Positions 49,686-58,051 of a stretch of DNA of 64,000 bases are shown here, one piece after another; the first letter of the stretch is position 1; the number at the start of each line of letters is the position of its first letter. The notes below the pieces were generated by a model, which saw only the letters and a list, made by a program, of their open reading frames with translations, was not told the origin of the DNA and searched no databases. The translations under genes and the position numbers were made by a program. The stretch is from assembly GCA_963790575.1 (NCBI GenBank), contig CAWBPD010000019.1:1-64000 (forward strand), given 5' to 3'. This DNA comes from CAVTSA01 sp963790575. GTDB taxonomy: Bacteria > Chloroflexota > Dormibacteria > Dormibacterales > Dormibacteraceae.

Positions 49686-51256
49686 GCGAGCCCATCGCCC
49701 GAGGAGGCGACCAGGCTGACCTCTTTCACCGCCGCCGCCGGGGCGGCACCCGTCTGCGGGCTGGCGGTCGGCGTCACTCCGCCGGCGGGCGTGCCCACCG
49801 CACCACCGGACCCTGTGTTGGCACCACCCGAGGCGGTGCCGGTGCTCCCGTTGCTGGAAGGGGAGCCCGTGGGGCCAAGACCGCCGGAGCCGGTCTTCCC
49901 ATTGCTCGAGGCGGAGCCGGTGCTGCCACCGCTGCCAGAGCCAGAGGTGGTGCTGGTGCCAGAGCTTGACTGGGCGGCGTTGTTGCTCTGTGCGTTGCTG
50001 CTCTGCCCGTCACTGGTGCCGGGGGTGCTCGTGGGCTTGCTGGTCGGAGTGCTGCCGCCGGAGGGACCGTGCGAGTGCGCCTGCGACACCGGCACGCACG
50101 GCTGAAGAGCGGGGGCGAGAGCCGGCAGCAGCATGGGCACGCAGGTCTGGGTCGGAGCGGGGGTGGGGACGGGCGTGGGCGCCGGCGTCGAAGGAGTGGT
50201 GACCGGTGTCCCGGGATCCGTGCCGCCGTCGGGATAGTTTCCCGAGCCGGGGTTCCCAGTGACGCCGCCATCACCGGAAGACCCGTCGCCATTGCCCGAG
50301 GACGCGCCGCCGTTGCCGGAGGACGCGCCATCGTTGCCTGAAGATGCGTTGCCGTTGCCCGAGGAGGAGTTGCCGTCACCGGAGGACGCGTTCCCGTTGC
50401 CCGAGGACGCACCGCCGTTGCCCGATCCCCCCGTGCTCGAGTCCGGCGTGGGTTGCGCCGTGGGCGTGGGGTGGGCCGCCGCCGGAGTCGGCGTCGGGGT
50501 CGGCGTGACCGGTGTGGGTGTCGGGGGAACCGGCGTGACCGGCACCGGTGTCGGAGTATGTGTCACCGGCGGAGCGGGAGCGGGAGCAGGTGGTGCCGGT
50601 GCCGGGCTGTGTATGACCGGCGGCGTGGTAGCGGGGACCACCGGTGGGGTGGTATGCGGGGTGACGGGCGCCGGCGGCGCCACGGGCGCGTACATCTGCT
50701 GCGCCACCGAGGCCACCAGTCCTGGCCAGGACGCGCTGGTGGCGTAATTCTTGCCCATCCCCGCCAGCGTCGCGCCCGCGTAATAGGGGCCGCCTGGGGT
50801 CAGGTAGTTCTGCTTGATCCAGACCGCCCCATCGACGATCCCGGTGCCGATCGACGCGTACGAGTGGCCGCTGATCGCGTAGACGTCATTGCCACCGATC
50901 TGAGCGCCCCACCCCGTCTGGACGATGGCCAGCGCCAGCAGGCCCTGCGCGGTGACGCCGGACTTCGCCTCGGCATCCGCGAAGCTGGGACTGTAGGGGG
51001 CGAGCCGTGACCCGGGGTGCACCCGATTGAGCCAGTTCGTCAACTCCTGGCCCGTGTACCCCGAACCCTGCAGGAGGTTGGTGTCGACGGTGAACGGATG
51101 GTCGCGCGTGGGGGTGGCGGCGGCGTACACGTTCGTCGGCCCCTGCACCGTGAGCCGGGCCGCATTGAACCCGAGCAGAAGGATCATGGCGACCCCGATG
51201 ATCAGCAGGAATCGACCCACGACCGACAGACGACTTGGTGAAATCCAGCCCCTCAT
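49586..51256 (-). CDS. Exported glucosaminidase-like protein with Ser/Gly/Asn repeats and C-terminal anchor
   Basis: 556 residues. An N-terminal signal/anchor helix (FLLIIGVAMILLLGFNAARL), then a lysozyme-like glucosaminidase module: GVTAQGLLALAIVQTGWGAQ and GNDVYAISGHSYASIGTGIV match FlgJ/Bax-type peptidoglycan hydrolases. Then a long Pro/Thr region, about eight SSGNGxA heptads, a Ser/Gly/Thr-rich stalk and a second TM helix (WPAVLGGLALFLGLALLLLA) with basic tail. A cell-wall remodelling enzyme tethered at the membrane is the simplest reading, perhaps opening the wall for secretion. Confidence 0.8.
   Translation of the reverse strand: MRGWISPSRLSVVGRFLLIIGVAMILLLGFNAARLTVQGPTNVYAAATPTRDHPFTVDTNLLQGSGYTGQELTNWLNRVHPGSRLAPYSPSFADAEAKSGVTAQGLLALAIVQTGWGAQIGGNDVYAISGHSYASIGTGIVDGAVWIKQNYLTPGGPYYAGATLAGMGKNYATSASWPGLVASVAQQMYAPVAPPAPVTPHTTPPVVPATTPPVIHSPAPAPPAPAPAPPVTHTPTPVPVTPVPPTPTPVTPTPTPTPAAAHPTPTAQPTPDSSTGGSGNGGASSGNGNASSGDGNSSSGNGNASSGNDGASSGNGGASSGNGDGSSGDGGVTGNPGSGNYPDGGTDPGTPVTTPSTPAPTPVPTPAPTQTCVPMLLPALAPALQPCVPVSQAHSHGPSGGSTPTSKPTSTPGTSDGQSSNAQSNNAAQSSSGTSTTSGSGSGGSTGSASSNGKTGSGGLGPTGSPSSNGSTGTASGGANTGSGGAVGTPAGGVTPTASPQTGAAPAAAVKEVSLVASSGDGLAWPAVLGGLALFLGLALLLLARRGPSRARQPRR
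50265..50440. repeat. Coding 21-base repeats (SSGNGxA)
   Basis: Seven to eight imperfect 21-base units in the exported protein gene encode a flexible Ser/Gly/Asn stalk. Confidence 0.75.
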
Positions 51257-51388
51257 TGACCCTTACAACTACGCACGGACCGGTGGTGGTCGCATTTTGC
51301 GACCCCGAACCACCCCTACCTCAGCGGCCATCCTATCCGATCCGTCCCGGCGCTGTCCTGCCCGAAGTTCCCGGCCGGTACCGTTTGG

Positions 51389-51721
51389 GTGCCCACACCC
51401 ATGGTTCCCGTCATCACCCAGCTGCTCCAGGTGCTGTTCGCGGTCATCGCCCTGATGCTCGGTTTCCGGCTGCGACCTCGCTTTCGGCAGGCGGGGCGGC
51501 TGTGCGTCGCGGGCGGGGCGGTCCTGCTCGTCGGCGCCGCCATCGAGGTCCTCTGGCTCACCGTCGTCTACAGCGTCTTCGGCGCCGGCTCCCTGCCGCG
51601 GGCGATCGCCGGCGCCTTCGTGGTGGAGTTCCTCGAGGCGACGCTGGAAGGCACCGGGTGGGTCCTCCTCGTGCTCGCTGCTCTGGCCGGGCGTGCCGGC
51701 GTCCCGGAGGCCACGAGATGA
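51389..51721 (+). CDS. Small membrane protein
   Basis: 110 residues (GTG 51389; ATG 51401 also possible). Three hydrophobic segments: VITQLLQVLFAVIALMLGF, LCVAGGAVLLVGAAIEVLWL and GTGWVLLVLAALAGRAG. Not recognised. Its stop overlaps the start of the next membrane-protein gene (ATGA), so both are made together and may form a complex. Divergent from the glucosaminidase-like gene. Confidence 0.65.
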   Translation: MPTPMVPVITQLLQVLFAVIALMLGFRLRPRFRQAGRLCVAGGAVLLVGAAIEVLWLTVVYSVFGAGSLPRAIAGAFVVEFLEATLEGTGWVLLVLAALAGRAGVPEATR

Positions 51722-52176
51722 CCTTCGCGTTCTTGACGGTGGCCTACGGTCTGCCGCAGCTGGCGGCTGCCGCGGTCGCCGTCATCCTGGCGTTCCGGGC
51801 GCGTCAGCGGGCTCCCCGCGCGGCACGCTACGCGTTCGGCGCGTCGGTGTTCGAAGTGGTCCTGGTCGCCACCGACCTCGCCCTGTTCGGGGGCGCCGAC
51901 CTCTCCCGTTCCCTGACCTACGCCTCCGAGCAGACCCTGGACGCCGTCTCCAACGTCCTGGTGCTGCTATCGGTCCTGGCCCTGGTCCCGCTTCTCTACG
52001 CGGTGCAGATCGACCGCAACCTTCATCTGCCCTCGTTCGGCAGGCGCGCGCGGGCGGAAGGCGTGATCCCTCCCCGCACACGGTCGCGTTGGGAGCAGGT
52101 GCTGCCTGGGCCAGGAGATCATCCAGGCGCCGTGCCACCGGGTCGCCACCGCCCGCCGCCGCCCCCGGCGCAGTGA
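51718..52176 (+). CDS. Membrane protein
   Basis: 152 residues from ATG 51718, coupled to the previous gene. Four hydrophobic segments (TFAFLTVAYGLPQLAAAAVA, FGASVFEVVLVATDLALFGG, VSNVLVLLSVLALVPLLYAV) then a basic, Pro-rich cytoplasmic tail. Family not recognised. Pairs with the 110-residue membrane protein just upstream. Confidence 0.65.
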   Translation: MTFAFLTVAYGLPQLAAAAVAVILAFRARQRAPRAARYAFGASVFEVVLVATDLALFGGADLSRSLTYASEQTLDAVSNVLVLLSVLALVPLLYAVQIDRNLHLPSFGRRARAEGVIPPRTRSRWEQVLPGPGDHPGAVPPGRHRPPPPPAQ

Positions 52177-52263
52177 CCCGGGGCGGTCAGCCCTCCGCCC
52201 CGGCGTCCCAGTTCACGAGCCCGGCCTTCAGCATCGCCAGCAGCCGGGTCTCACCCCAGAAGT

Positions 52264-52520
52264 GGGTACGCGATCCACGGACTGGTCTTCGGCATCCTGT
52301 TCATCGCCATCGTCGCGATCCCGTTCCGTCGCGGTCAGTGGTGGGCCTGGTGGGTCCTGGGCGGTGGGGATCGTCAACCTCGGCTACACGCTGACCTTTG
52401 GCCTCCACGACTCGATGGTGCTCGTTCAGAGCCTGGTCGCCCTCATCGCCCTGCCGGTCCTGCTACTGCTCCAGCTCCCGCCCCCGACGGACCGGCCACG
52501 CGCACCTCCGGCTGAGCCGA
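52264..52520 (+). pseudogene. Membrane-protein fragment with frameshift
   Basis: GYAIHGLVFGILFIAIVAIP then FRRGQWWAWWVLG, and after a one-base shift near 52365 AVGIVNLGYTLTFGLHDSMV plus QSLVALIALPVLLLL, form three transmembrane helices of an unrecognised small membrane protein. There is no start codon before the first helix. Either the gene is a remnant or the sequence carries an indel. Confidence 0.5.
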
Positions 52521-52524
52521 CCGA

Positions 52525-52893
52525 TCAACGTCCAGTCCGTTCGAGCAGCAGCCGGGCGGCCGCCTCTTCCGCGGTAGCCTCGGGATAGCGCTCACAGGCG
52601 TCCGCGATCGCGCGCAGCACGGTGGCGCGGTACCAGGCGGTCGGATGCGCCGGATCGTCGAGGCGGAGCCGGCGGGCCTGCACCTCGAACAGGTCGCCCA
52701 GGCGGGGGACCCAGACCGTGCTGCTGCCAGTGGTGGCGGGGCCCTCGCCGAGGGACTTGATCCGCACCCCCGAGGTCTCGGCAGTGAAGGGATGCTGGGT
52801 GACGTACCGGTCTCCGACTCCGATGCTGCGTGGGAGGCGCAGCTGGGCGCAGAGCGTCACGTACCGCCGCACCGCCTCGTCGGGTGGCCCCAT
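52525..52893 (-). CDS. Hypothetical protein
   Basis: 122 residues, soluble and globular: MGPPDEAVRRYVTLCAQLRL, FTAETSGVRIKSLGEGPATT, WVPRLGDLFEVQARRLRLDD and RYPEATAEEAAARLLLERTG. No family recognised. Composition and codon use agree with real genes nearby. It precedes, on the same strand direction, the oxidoreductase/isomerase gene pair only by position; it is downstream of them and 70 bases away. Confidence 0.65.
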   Translation of the reverse strand: MGPPDEAVRRYVTLCAQLRLPRSIGVGDRYVTQHPFTAETSGVRIKSLGEGPATTGSSTVWVPRLGDLFEVQARRLRLDDPAHPTAWYRATVLRAIADACERYPEATAEEAAARLLLERTGR

Positions 52894-52963
52894 CCCGCTG
52901 CATCGTACATCTGTTCGTGTGCCACCGCCGCGGCCCGTGTTAGCACCTTCGGCGCCCTCGTGG

Positions 52964-54028
52964 TCAGCGTCCGAGCAGACGTGCCCGATCTTCGGCGAGC
53001 AGGGGGGGCGGGAGGGTGAAACCCGTCGTCAGATCGACCGAATCGCTCTCTTCGGCGGCTTCAAGGATGCCCTCGATGACCTCCACCACGTGTGCCGCCA
53101 CATCACCGGCGGTGCGGGGCTGCCGGTCCTCCCGGATCGCCTCCGCCATCTCCGCCACCCCCAGACCCCGCTGCTGGCGCGGCCAGTCCGGCGGCTGCAC
53201 GCTCCCCTCCACCACCTGGGCCGACGGCTCGGAGTAGAGCCGCACCGACGCGGCATCGCCGAACACGTTGGGGTTCGGGACCGACAGGTCTCCTCGGGTG
53301 CCGTAGACGTGGATCGAGGGCACCTCGGTGCGATGGTCGGTGCCCCAGGAGAGCAGGAGCGTGGCCAGCAGCCGGTCCTCGAACTCGATCACGGCGCCGA
53401 AGGAGATCGGAGTCTCCTGATACGAGCCCTCCGCCTGCGTCCCGGTCAGCGTCTCCTCGAGCCCGACCACGCGCCGCGCGGGGCCGAACAAGGTGACGAG
53501 CGTGGTCACGTAGTAGGGCGCCATGTCGCGGAACGCGAACCCACCGGTCGCGTACGCCGCGGTGGGGGCGGTGCTCCGGAACATGAACGCTCCGGCGCCG
53601 AGGGGCCGGCCGATAGCGCCTCCCTCCAGCGCGGCCCGCGCGGTCTGCAGGCCGGATCCGAGCAGCGTGTCGGGGGCACAGCCAAGCCGGAGGTGGCGGC
53701 GCTCCGCCTCCTCGACCAGGGAGACCGCCTCGGCGGTGGTCGTCGCCAGCGGCTTCTCGCAGTACACGTGCTTTCCCGCCGCCAGCGCGCGCCGGGTGGT
53801 CTCGGCGTGCGCGGGGATGGGGGTGAAGTTCAGGACCAGCTCGATCTCGGGATCGTCGAGCAACTGGTCGGGCGTGAGCACCGCGGGGATGCCATATTCG
53901 GCCGCCCGGGCCGTGGCCGCGGCGGAGTCGAGATCGCTGATCGCGGCGACCTCGACCCCCGGCGCCGGCATCAGGTTGGGGAGGTAGAGGGGGGTGACGT
54001 TGCCGGCCCCCAGCAGTCCGATTTTCAT
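52964..54028 (-). CDS. Gfo/Idh/MocA-family oxidoreductase
   Basis: 354 residues from ATG 54028. MKIGLLGAGNVTPLYLPNLM is the Rossmann dinucleotide motif, AAGKHVYCEKPLATTTAEAV the EKP motif, and ATGGFAFRDMAPYYVTTLVT with ATLLLSWGTDHRTEVPSIHV lies in the C-terminal domain. Oxidises sugars or cyclitols with NAD(P). Eight bases separate it from the upstream isomerase gene, so both act on the same compound, similar to inositol-type or keto-sugar pathways. Confidence 0.88.
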   Translation of the reverse strand: MKIGLLGAGNVTPLYLPNLMPAPGVEVAAISDLDSAAATARAAEYGIPAVLTPDQLLDDPEIELVLNFTPIPAHAETTRRALAAGKHVYCEKPLATTTAEAVSLVEEAERRHLRLGCAPDTLLGSGLQTARAALEGGAIGRPLGAGAFMFRSTAPTAAYATGGFAFRDMAPYYVTTLVTLFGPARRVVGLEETLTGTQAEGSYQETPISFGAVIEFEDRLLATLLLSWGTDHRTEVPSIHVYGTRGDLSVPNPNVFGDAASVRLYSEPSAQVVEGSVQPPDWPRQQRGLGVAEMAEAIREDRQPRTAGDVAAHVVEVIEGILEAAEESDSVDLTTGFTLPPPLLAEDRARLLGR

Positions 54029-54036
54029 GGGATGGT

Positions 54037-54912
54037 TCACAGCCCCCAGCGCCTCAGACTCTGACGGCTCTTGATCGCGCTGTCCCGCGGACTCGGCAGC
54101 TGCGTTACGTCGGTCTCGACGATGAGCCAGCCCGCGAACCCGCCGTCGCGGAGGGTGCCGAACAGAGCGTCCCAATCGACGACGCCTTCGCCCAGCTCGG
54201 TGAAGATGCCATGGTCGCTGTAGGTCCGGTAGTCCCAGTCCTGACGGCGGCCTGCCTCAAGCGCGTGGGGGTTGATGTCCTTGATGTGCGCGGTGAGGAT
54301 CCGGTCGCGGTGGTCCCGGAAGAAGGCGACCGGATCGTCTCCGGCCCAGGCCATATGCCCGGTGTCGGGGCCCAGGAAGAGCGCATCGGAGTCGGCCAGC
54401 GCGAGCAGGCGCTCCAGTTCGGCCCGGGTCTCCACGAAGGTGCCGACGTGGTTGTGAAAGCAGCTGCGGACGCCGTGCTCGAGCGTCGCCCGCGCGACCG
54501 CCGTGACGCCCTCCGCGAGCTGCGCGAACTCCTCCTCGGAAAGCGCGTCCTCCGGGGTCACGTTCCCCGCCGCCTGGCGCCGGCTGCGATGGCCGGGCCG
54601 CTCGCGGTCAAACCCGTTGTCGGCGAGGTAGAGCTCCGTCACCCCCAGCTGCTGGGAGATCTCGGCGAACCGGCGAGCCTGGGCCACGTGCTCCTCCCTC
54701 CGGCTCAAATCCCAGAAGTTGCCTCCGAAGTAGCCCGGCGCCGGCTTCAGATGGTGCCGCTCGAACCGCTCCGCGATCGCGGCCGCGTCACTTTCCCCCC
54801 GGGGCAGCGGTGCCCCGGCGTAGCCGGCCGCCGCGATGTCCTCGAGGACCTCGTCCTGGGTCTGGCCGGTGCCCCGCCAGGTGATCTGCCCGCAGCCGAT
54901 CTCGATCGTCAC
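54037..54912 (-). CDS. Sugar phosphate isomerase/epimerase (IolE-like TIM barrel)
   Basis: 291 residues starting at GTG 54912, seven bases after GGGAGG; an ATG six codons earlier lacks that spacing. TIM-barrel signatures: IEIGCGQITWRGTG, CFHNHVGTFVETRAELERLL, LGPDTGHMAWAGDDPVAFFR, ILTAHIKDINPHALEAG and GWLIVETDVTQ. The NHVGTFVET, DTGHMAW and HIKDIN motifs supply the metal-binding Glu/Asp/His set of inosose dehydratase (IolE) and related isomerases. Operon partner of the Gfo/Idh enzyme. Confidence 0.88.
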   Translation of the reverse strand: MTIEIGCGQITWRGTGQTQDEVLEDIAAAGYAGAPLPRGESDAAAIAERFERHHLKPAPGYFGGNFWDLSRREEHVAQARRFAEISQQLGVTELYLADNGFDRERPGHRSRRQAAGNVTPEDALSEEEFAQLAEGVTAVARATLEHGVRSCFHNHVGTFVETRAELERLLALADSDALFLGPDTGHMAWAGDDPVAFFRDHRDRILTAHIKDINPHALEAGRRQDWDYRTYSDHGIFTELGEGVVDWDALFGTLRDGGFAGWLIVETDVTQLPSPRDSAIKSRQSLRRWGL

Positions 54913-54973
54913 TCGCGTCCTCCCGCACACATGGCTGGATAGAGCCCGCCGGTGAGCGCCGGGGGGCCCAGGT

Positions 54974-54991
54974 CGGTGGTGCGCACCACCG
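54974..54991. promoter_or_regulatory. 18-base perfect palindrome, candidate operator
   Basis: CGGTGGTGC/GCACCACCG, 62 bases upstream of the isomerase/oxidoreductase operon and just past the end of the M24 peptidase gene. Position and symmetry fit a dimeric repressor site (LacI or GntR type); no regulator gene is in the cluster. Confidence 0.45.
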
Positions 54992-55006
54992 GTTCGCCAG
55001 GCCGGC

Positions 55007-56176
55007 TTACACGACGATGTTCCAGCCCCGTCCGGTGTCGCCGTACGCCTCCCAGCCGGATTCGGTGACGACCACGGTGTCTTCGAGCTTCACGAACCCC
55101 ACCTCCGAATTGCGGAGCGTGGTCTCGATGGACAGCACCATCCCCGCCGCCAGCCGCCGGTCGTCGCCTTCCTGAGCCAGCTCCACGTGGGGAGCCTCAT
55201 GGTTGACCAGGCCCATCCCGTGCGCCTCGAAGTCGATCTCGGCCCGGTGGGGCAGGTGCTGGAGGGCCTCGGCAGCGGCGGCGTTGACCTCGGTGTAGAG
55301 GGCGCCGGGGCGGATCGGGCGCCGGGCCGCCTGCTGGGCGGTGTCGACCTCCTCCAGCAGCTCCCGCATGAGCGCGGTGGGCTCGCCGAAGACGGCCATC
55401 CGGGCCAGGTCGCCGAGGTAGCCCTGACGGCTGCCTCCGGAGTCGGTGGAGATCGAGGTACCGGACTCCCACCGATCTTCGCTGGGCGCCCGGAAGAACG
55501 AGCGCGCGGTCGCGACCAGGCAGTAGTCGAAGGCGAGCTCCCGCTTCGCCTCCTCCTCCTGGAGCAGCGCCACCACCTCGCGGGTGGTGATCCCGGGGAC
55601 GGAGCGCGCGTAGGTGGCGAGCATGGCGGCGACCACGCGCTCCGACGCTTCCTTCAGCAGAGCCAGCTCGTAGGGCTGCTTGATGATCCGCAGCTCTTCC
55701 AATAGCGGCGTGGCGTCGATCAGGTGGGCGCCCGGCAGCCGGCGCTGCAGGGCCAGGAGCGCATCTGCGGGGAGGAAAGGTAGTTCCACCGCGATCGTGC
55801 CCGAGCCGGCTTGTAGGCGCGACGCCTCACGCGCCACGATCTCTCCCACCCCCGCGGACGTGCGGCCCTCGTCGAGGACATTGGGGACCCAGACGCCGGC
55901 GCGGCGCTGCTCCTCCTGCTCGCCCGGCCGGCCGACCACGAAGGCGGCGTCCGCACGCTCGCGCGGGTAGCCCACCACCGAGAGGTAGCTGGAGCGACCG
56001 CCGGCCGGCATCCGCTCATGGAAGTGGTGCCGGTAGCCGCCGAGCAGGTAACGCGTGTTGTGAGGGCTGCTGGCGACGACGAGGTCGACGCCCGCCGATC
56101 CCAGGAGCTCATCCATCCGCGCCCGGTCGAAGGGCGGCGTCTCCACGGTCTTCGCAGCCGGTTTGGTCATCCCCAC
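55007..56176 (-). CDS. M24-family metallopeptidase (Xaa-Pro peptidase-like)
   Basis: 389 residues. N-terminal creatinase-like domain (SSPHNTRYLLGGYRHHFHER) and pita-bread catalytic domain: SISTDSGGSRQGYLGDLARM provides two Asp, DFEAHGMGLVNHEAPHVEL the His, VLSIETTLRNSEVGFVKLED the two Glu. All five metal ligands are therefore in place. Relatives include prolidase, aminopeptidase P and creatinase; in a sugar-type cluster it could act on an amide or amidine substrate rather than a peptide. Follows the aldo/keto reductase by 39 bases. Confidence 0.88.
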   Translation of the reverse strand: MGMTKPAAKTVETPPFDRARMDELLGSAGVDLVVASSPHNTRYLLGGYRHHFHERMPAGGRSSYLSVVGYPRERADAAFVVGRPGEQEEQRRAGVWVPNVLDEGRTSAGVGEIVAREASRLQAGSGTIAVELPFLPADALLALQRRLPGAHLIDATPLLEELRIIKQPYELALLKEASERVVAAMLATYARSVPGITTREVVALLQEEEAKRELAFDYCLVATARSFFRAPSEDRWESGTSISTDSGGSRQGYLGDLARMAVFGEPTALMRELLEEVDTAQQAARRPIRPGALYTEVNAAAAEALQHLPHRAEIDFEAHGMGLVNHEAPHVELAQEGDDRRLAAGMVLSIETTLRNSEVGFVKLEDTVVVTESGWEAYGDTGRGWNIVV

Positions 56177-56215
56177 CTCCTGAACATAGTCCCCCGGCGG
56201 GGACGCCGCACGTTC

Positions 56216-57202
56216 CTATACCGGGATCGGGGCGGCGGCCGGGAGCCAGCCTCCGGCCCGCAGTTCTTCCCAGAGCTGAGCGGGGATCGCGGTCTCGAAC
56301 ATGGCCACGTCCTCCTCCAGCTCGGCCGGCGAGCGAGCCCCCACCACCACCGCCGCGACGGCGGGGTGACCGAGGGGGAACTGCATGGCAGCCGCCGGGA
56401 GGGGAACCCCATGGTTGCGGCACACGCCGGCCAGCCGTTGCGCGCGGTCCACCAGCTCTGGGGGCGCCGGCCGGTAGTCGTAGGTGGCGCCCGCGGCCGG
56501 TGCCGCGAGCAGACCCGAGTTGAAGACGCCGCCCGCGATGATCGAGGCCCGGCGTTCGACGGCGAGCGGCAGCAGCTCCTCCAGCCCCGACTGGTCGAGC
56601 AGGGTGTAGCGGCCCGCGAGCAGGAAGCAGTCGAAGGCGGCCGCGCGGAGGAACCGGGCCTCCATCGGAGCCTGATTCATCCCCGCTCCCACGGCTCGGA
56701 TGACGCCCTGGCTTCGCATCTCCGCCAGGGCTGGATAGCCCTCCATCAGCGCTTGCTCGTAGAAGTCGTCGGGATCGTGCAGGTGCACCACGTCGACCCG
56801 CTCCAGGCCCAGCCGGTCCAGGCTCTCATGCACGGAAGTGCGTACGCCCTCGGTGCTGAAGTCGAAGACCGGCTCCAGGCCCTGGGGGGCGCCGTGATAG
56901 ACCTGGCCCGGCTCCGGCGGCGCTCCCTGACGGATCAGGCGTCCCGCCTTGGTGGCGAGCACGTAGGAGTCCCGGGGGAAGTGGCGCAGCACCCGCCCCA
57001 GCCGCTGTTCCGCGAGCCCGTTGCCGTAGAGAGGCGCGGTGTCGAAGAAGCGCAGGCCCAACTCGTAGGCGCGCTCCACCGTGCGCTCGGCGTCAGCGTC
57101 GGAGACGGGAGTGAAGAGGCCGCCCAGAGGTGCCGACCCCAACCCCAGGCGCGTGACCCGCAGCCCGGTGGTGCCCAGTTCCGCCGTCGCTCTTGGATCC
57201 AT
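56216..57202 (-). CDS. Aldo/keto reductase (L-fucose/D-threo-aldose dehydrogenase-like)
   Basis: 328 residues from ATG 57202, eight bases after GGAGGTGG (an upstream ATG at 57220 overlaps that site). LGLGSAPLGGLFTPVSDADA, LRFFDTAPLYGNGLAEQRLG (Asp, Tyr) and VLATKAGRL (Lys) are the AKR catalytic set; VDVVHLHDPDDFYEQ supplies His; VVVGARSPAELEEDVAMF binds the cofactor. The DTAPLYGNGLAE block is typical of aldose or pyridoxal 4-dehydrogenases. Expected to oxidise a sugar at C1 to a lactone, which the lactonase in the facing operon could open. Confidence 0.9.
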   Translation of the reverse strand: MDPRATAELGTTGLRVTRLGLGSAPLGGLFTPVSDADAERTVERAYELGLRFFDTAPLYGNGLAEQRLGRVLRHFPRDSYVLATKAGRLIRQGAPPEPGQVYHGAPQGLEPVFDFSTEGVRTSVHESLDRLGLERVDVVHLHDPDDFYEQALMEGYPALAEMRSQGVIRAVGAGMNQAPMEARFLRAAAFDCFLLAGRYTLLDQSGLEELLPLAVERRASIIAGGVFNSGLLAAPAAGATYDYRPAPPELVDRAQRLAGVCRNHGVPLPAAAMQFPLGHPAVAAVVVGARSPAELEEDVAMFETAIPAQLWEELRAGGWLPAAAPIPV

Positions 57203-57228
57203 TTGCCGAACCACCTCCATTTCGGTCC

Positions 57229-57262
57229 GGATGACGTTGCAACGCTGGCAATGTCACCCCAC
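57229..57262. promoter_or_regulatory. Single copy of the 42-base-repeat motif
   Basis: GACGTTGCAACGCTGGCAAT followed by GTCACCCCAC matches the repeats at 48156-48281 at most positions and has the same orientation, 27 bases before a minus-strand start codon. Either an interspersed repeat or a shared binding site. Confidence 0.5.
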
Positions 57263-57302
57263 TCGTACCTCGGGTGCCGCTGACGGGAGACACTAGGCGC
57301 TG

Positions 57303-58049
57303 ATGGAACCGACCACCCCAGGTGCTCGCGTGTTCGCCGTGTTCGGTGACCGCTATCACAACGCCGACTTCATCCGCGTCCACCTCGACCGGCTCTGCGG
57401 CGAGCTGGGTATCGCCTACGACTACACCATCGACTACCGCGAGATCCATCTCGAGAGACTGCAGCGGTATCCGGTGTTCCTCTTCTTCCGCGACGGCCTC
57501 CACTTCCCCGGCGGGTACGTGGGTCCCGACGCCTACCCCTACGCCACCCAGCTGATGGACGATCCGCCTGATTCAAAGCCCGAGACCTGGGTCACCGAGG
57601 AGGCGGCGCAGGCGATCAAGGACTACGTCGAGCAGGGGGGCGGGCTCTACGCGATGCACAACAACCCCAACGTGGCCAGCTTCTCCGATACCTATCGGTC
57701 GGTGGTCAAGGGGGTCTACCAGGGGCATCCCGCAGTGCGGCCGTTCAAGGTCGAGGTGGTGCGGCACGACCACCCGATCACGGAGGGGGTGACAGATTGG
57801 ATCACCACCGACGAGCAGCACTATCCCGCCTTCGACGGGGACCCCTCGACGACCCTGCTGCGCAGCGTCAACATCGACGGCCTGGTCTTCGAGGAACGGG
57901 GGACGACCAACGTGTCCGGGTGGGCCCACGAATTGGGCCGGGGCCGGGTCGTGCACAGCGCGATGGGCCACAACCTGGACGCGCTCTGGAAGCCGCCGTA
58001 CCTGCGCTTTCAGATGAACGCCATCCGCTGGCTGCTTCGGGAGGTCTGA
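57303..58049 (+). CDS. ThuA-domain protein
   Basis: 248 residues. Class I glutamine-amidotransferase-like ThuA fold: ARVFAVFGDRYHNADFIRVH, VEQGGGLYAMHNNPNVASFS, VVRHDHPITEGVTDWITTDE and WAHELGRGRVVHSAMGHNLD. ThuA (trehalose utilisation) proteins are sugar-modifying or -binding proteins, often beside Gfo/Idh oxidoreductases and TIM-barrel isomerases as here. No catalytic Cys is obvious. First gene of the plus-strand part of the cluster; divergent from the aldo/keto reductase. Confidence 0.87.
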   Translation: MEPTTPGARVFAVFGDRYHNADFIRVHLDRLCGELGIAYDYTIDYREIHLERLQRYPVFLFFRDGLHFPGGYVGPDAYPYATQLMDDPPDSKPETWVTEEAAQAIKDYVEQGGGLYAMHNNPNVASFSDTYRSVVKGVYQGHPAVRPFKVEVVRHDHPITEGVTDWITTDEQHYPAFDGDPSTTLLRSVNIDGLVFEERGTTNVSGWAHELGRGRVVHSAMGHNLDALWKPPYLRFQMNAIRWLLREV

Positions 58050-58051
58050 AC

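Noticed and set aside
48280..49720. Long open frames on both strands across the 300-base repeats
   Set aside because: They follow the repeat units rather than a gene, differ in frame between copies, and have Arg/Pro/Ala-rich shadow composition.
50265..50440. CRISPR-like array in the Ser/Gly/Asn region
   Set aside because: 21-base coding repeats without spacers; no cas genes in the window.
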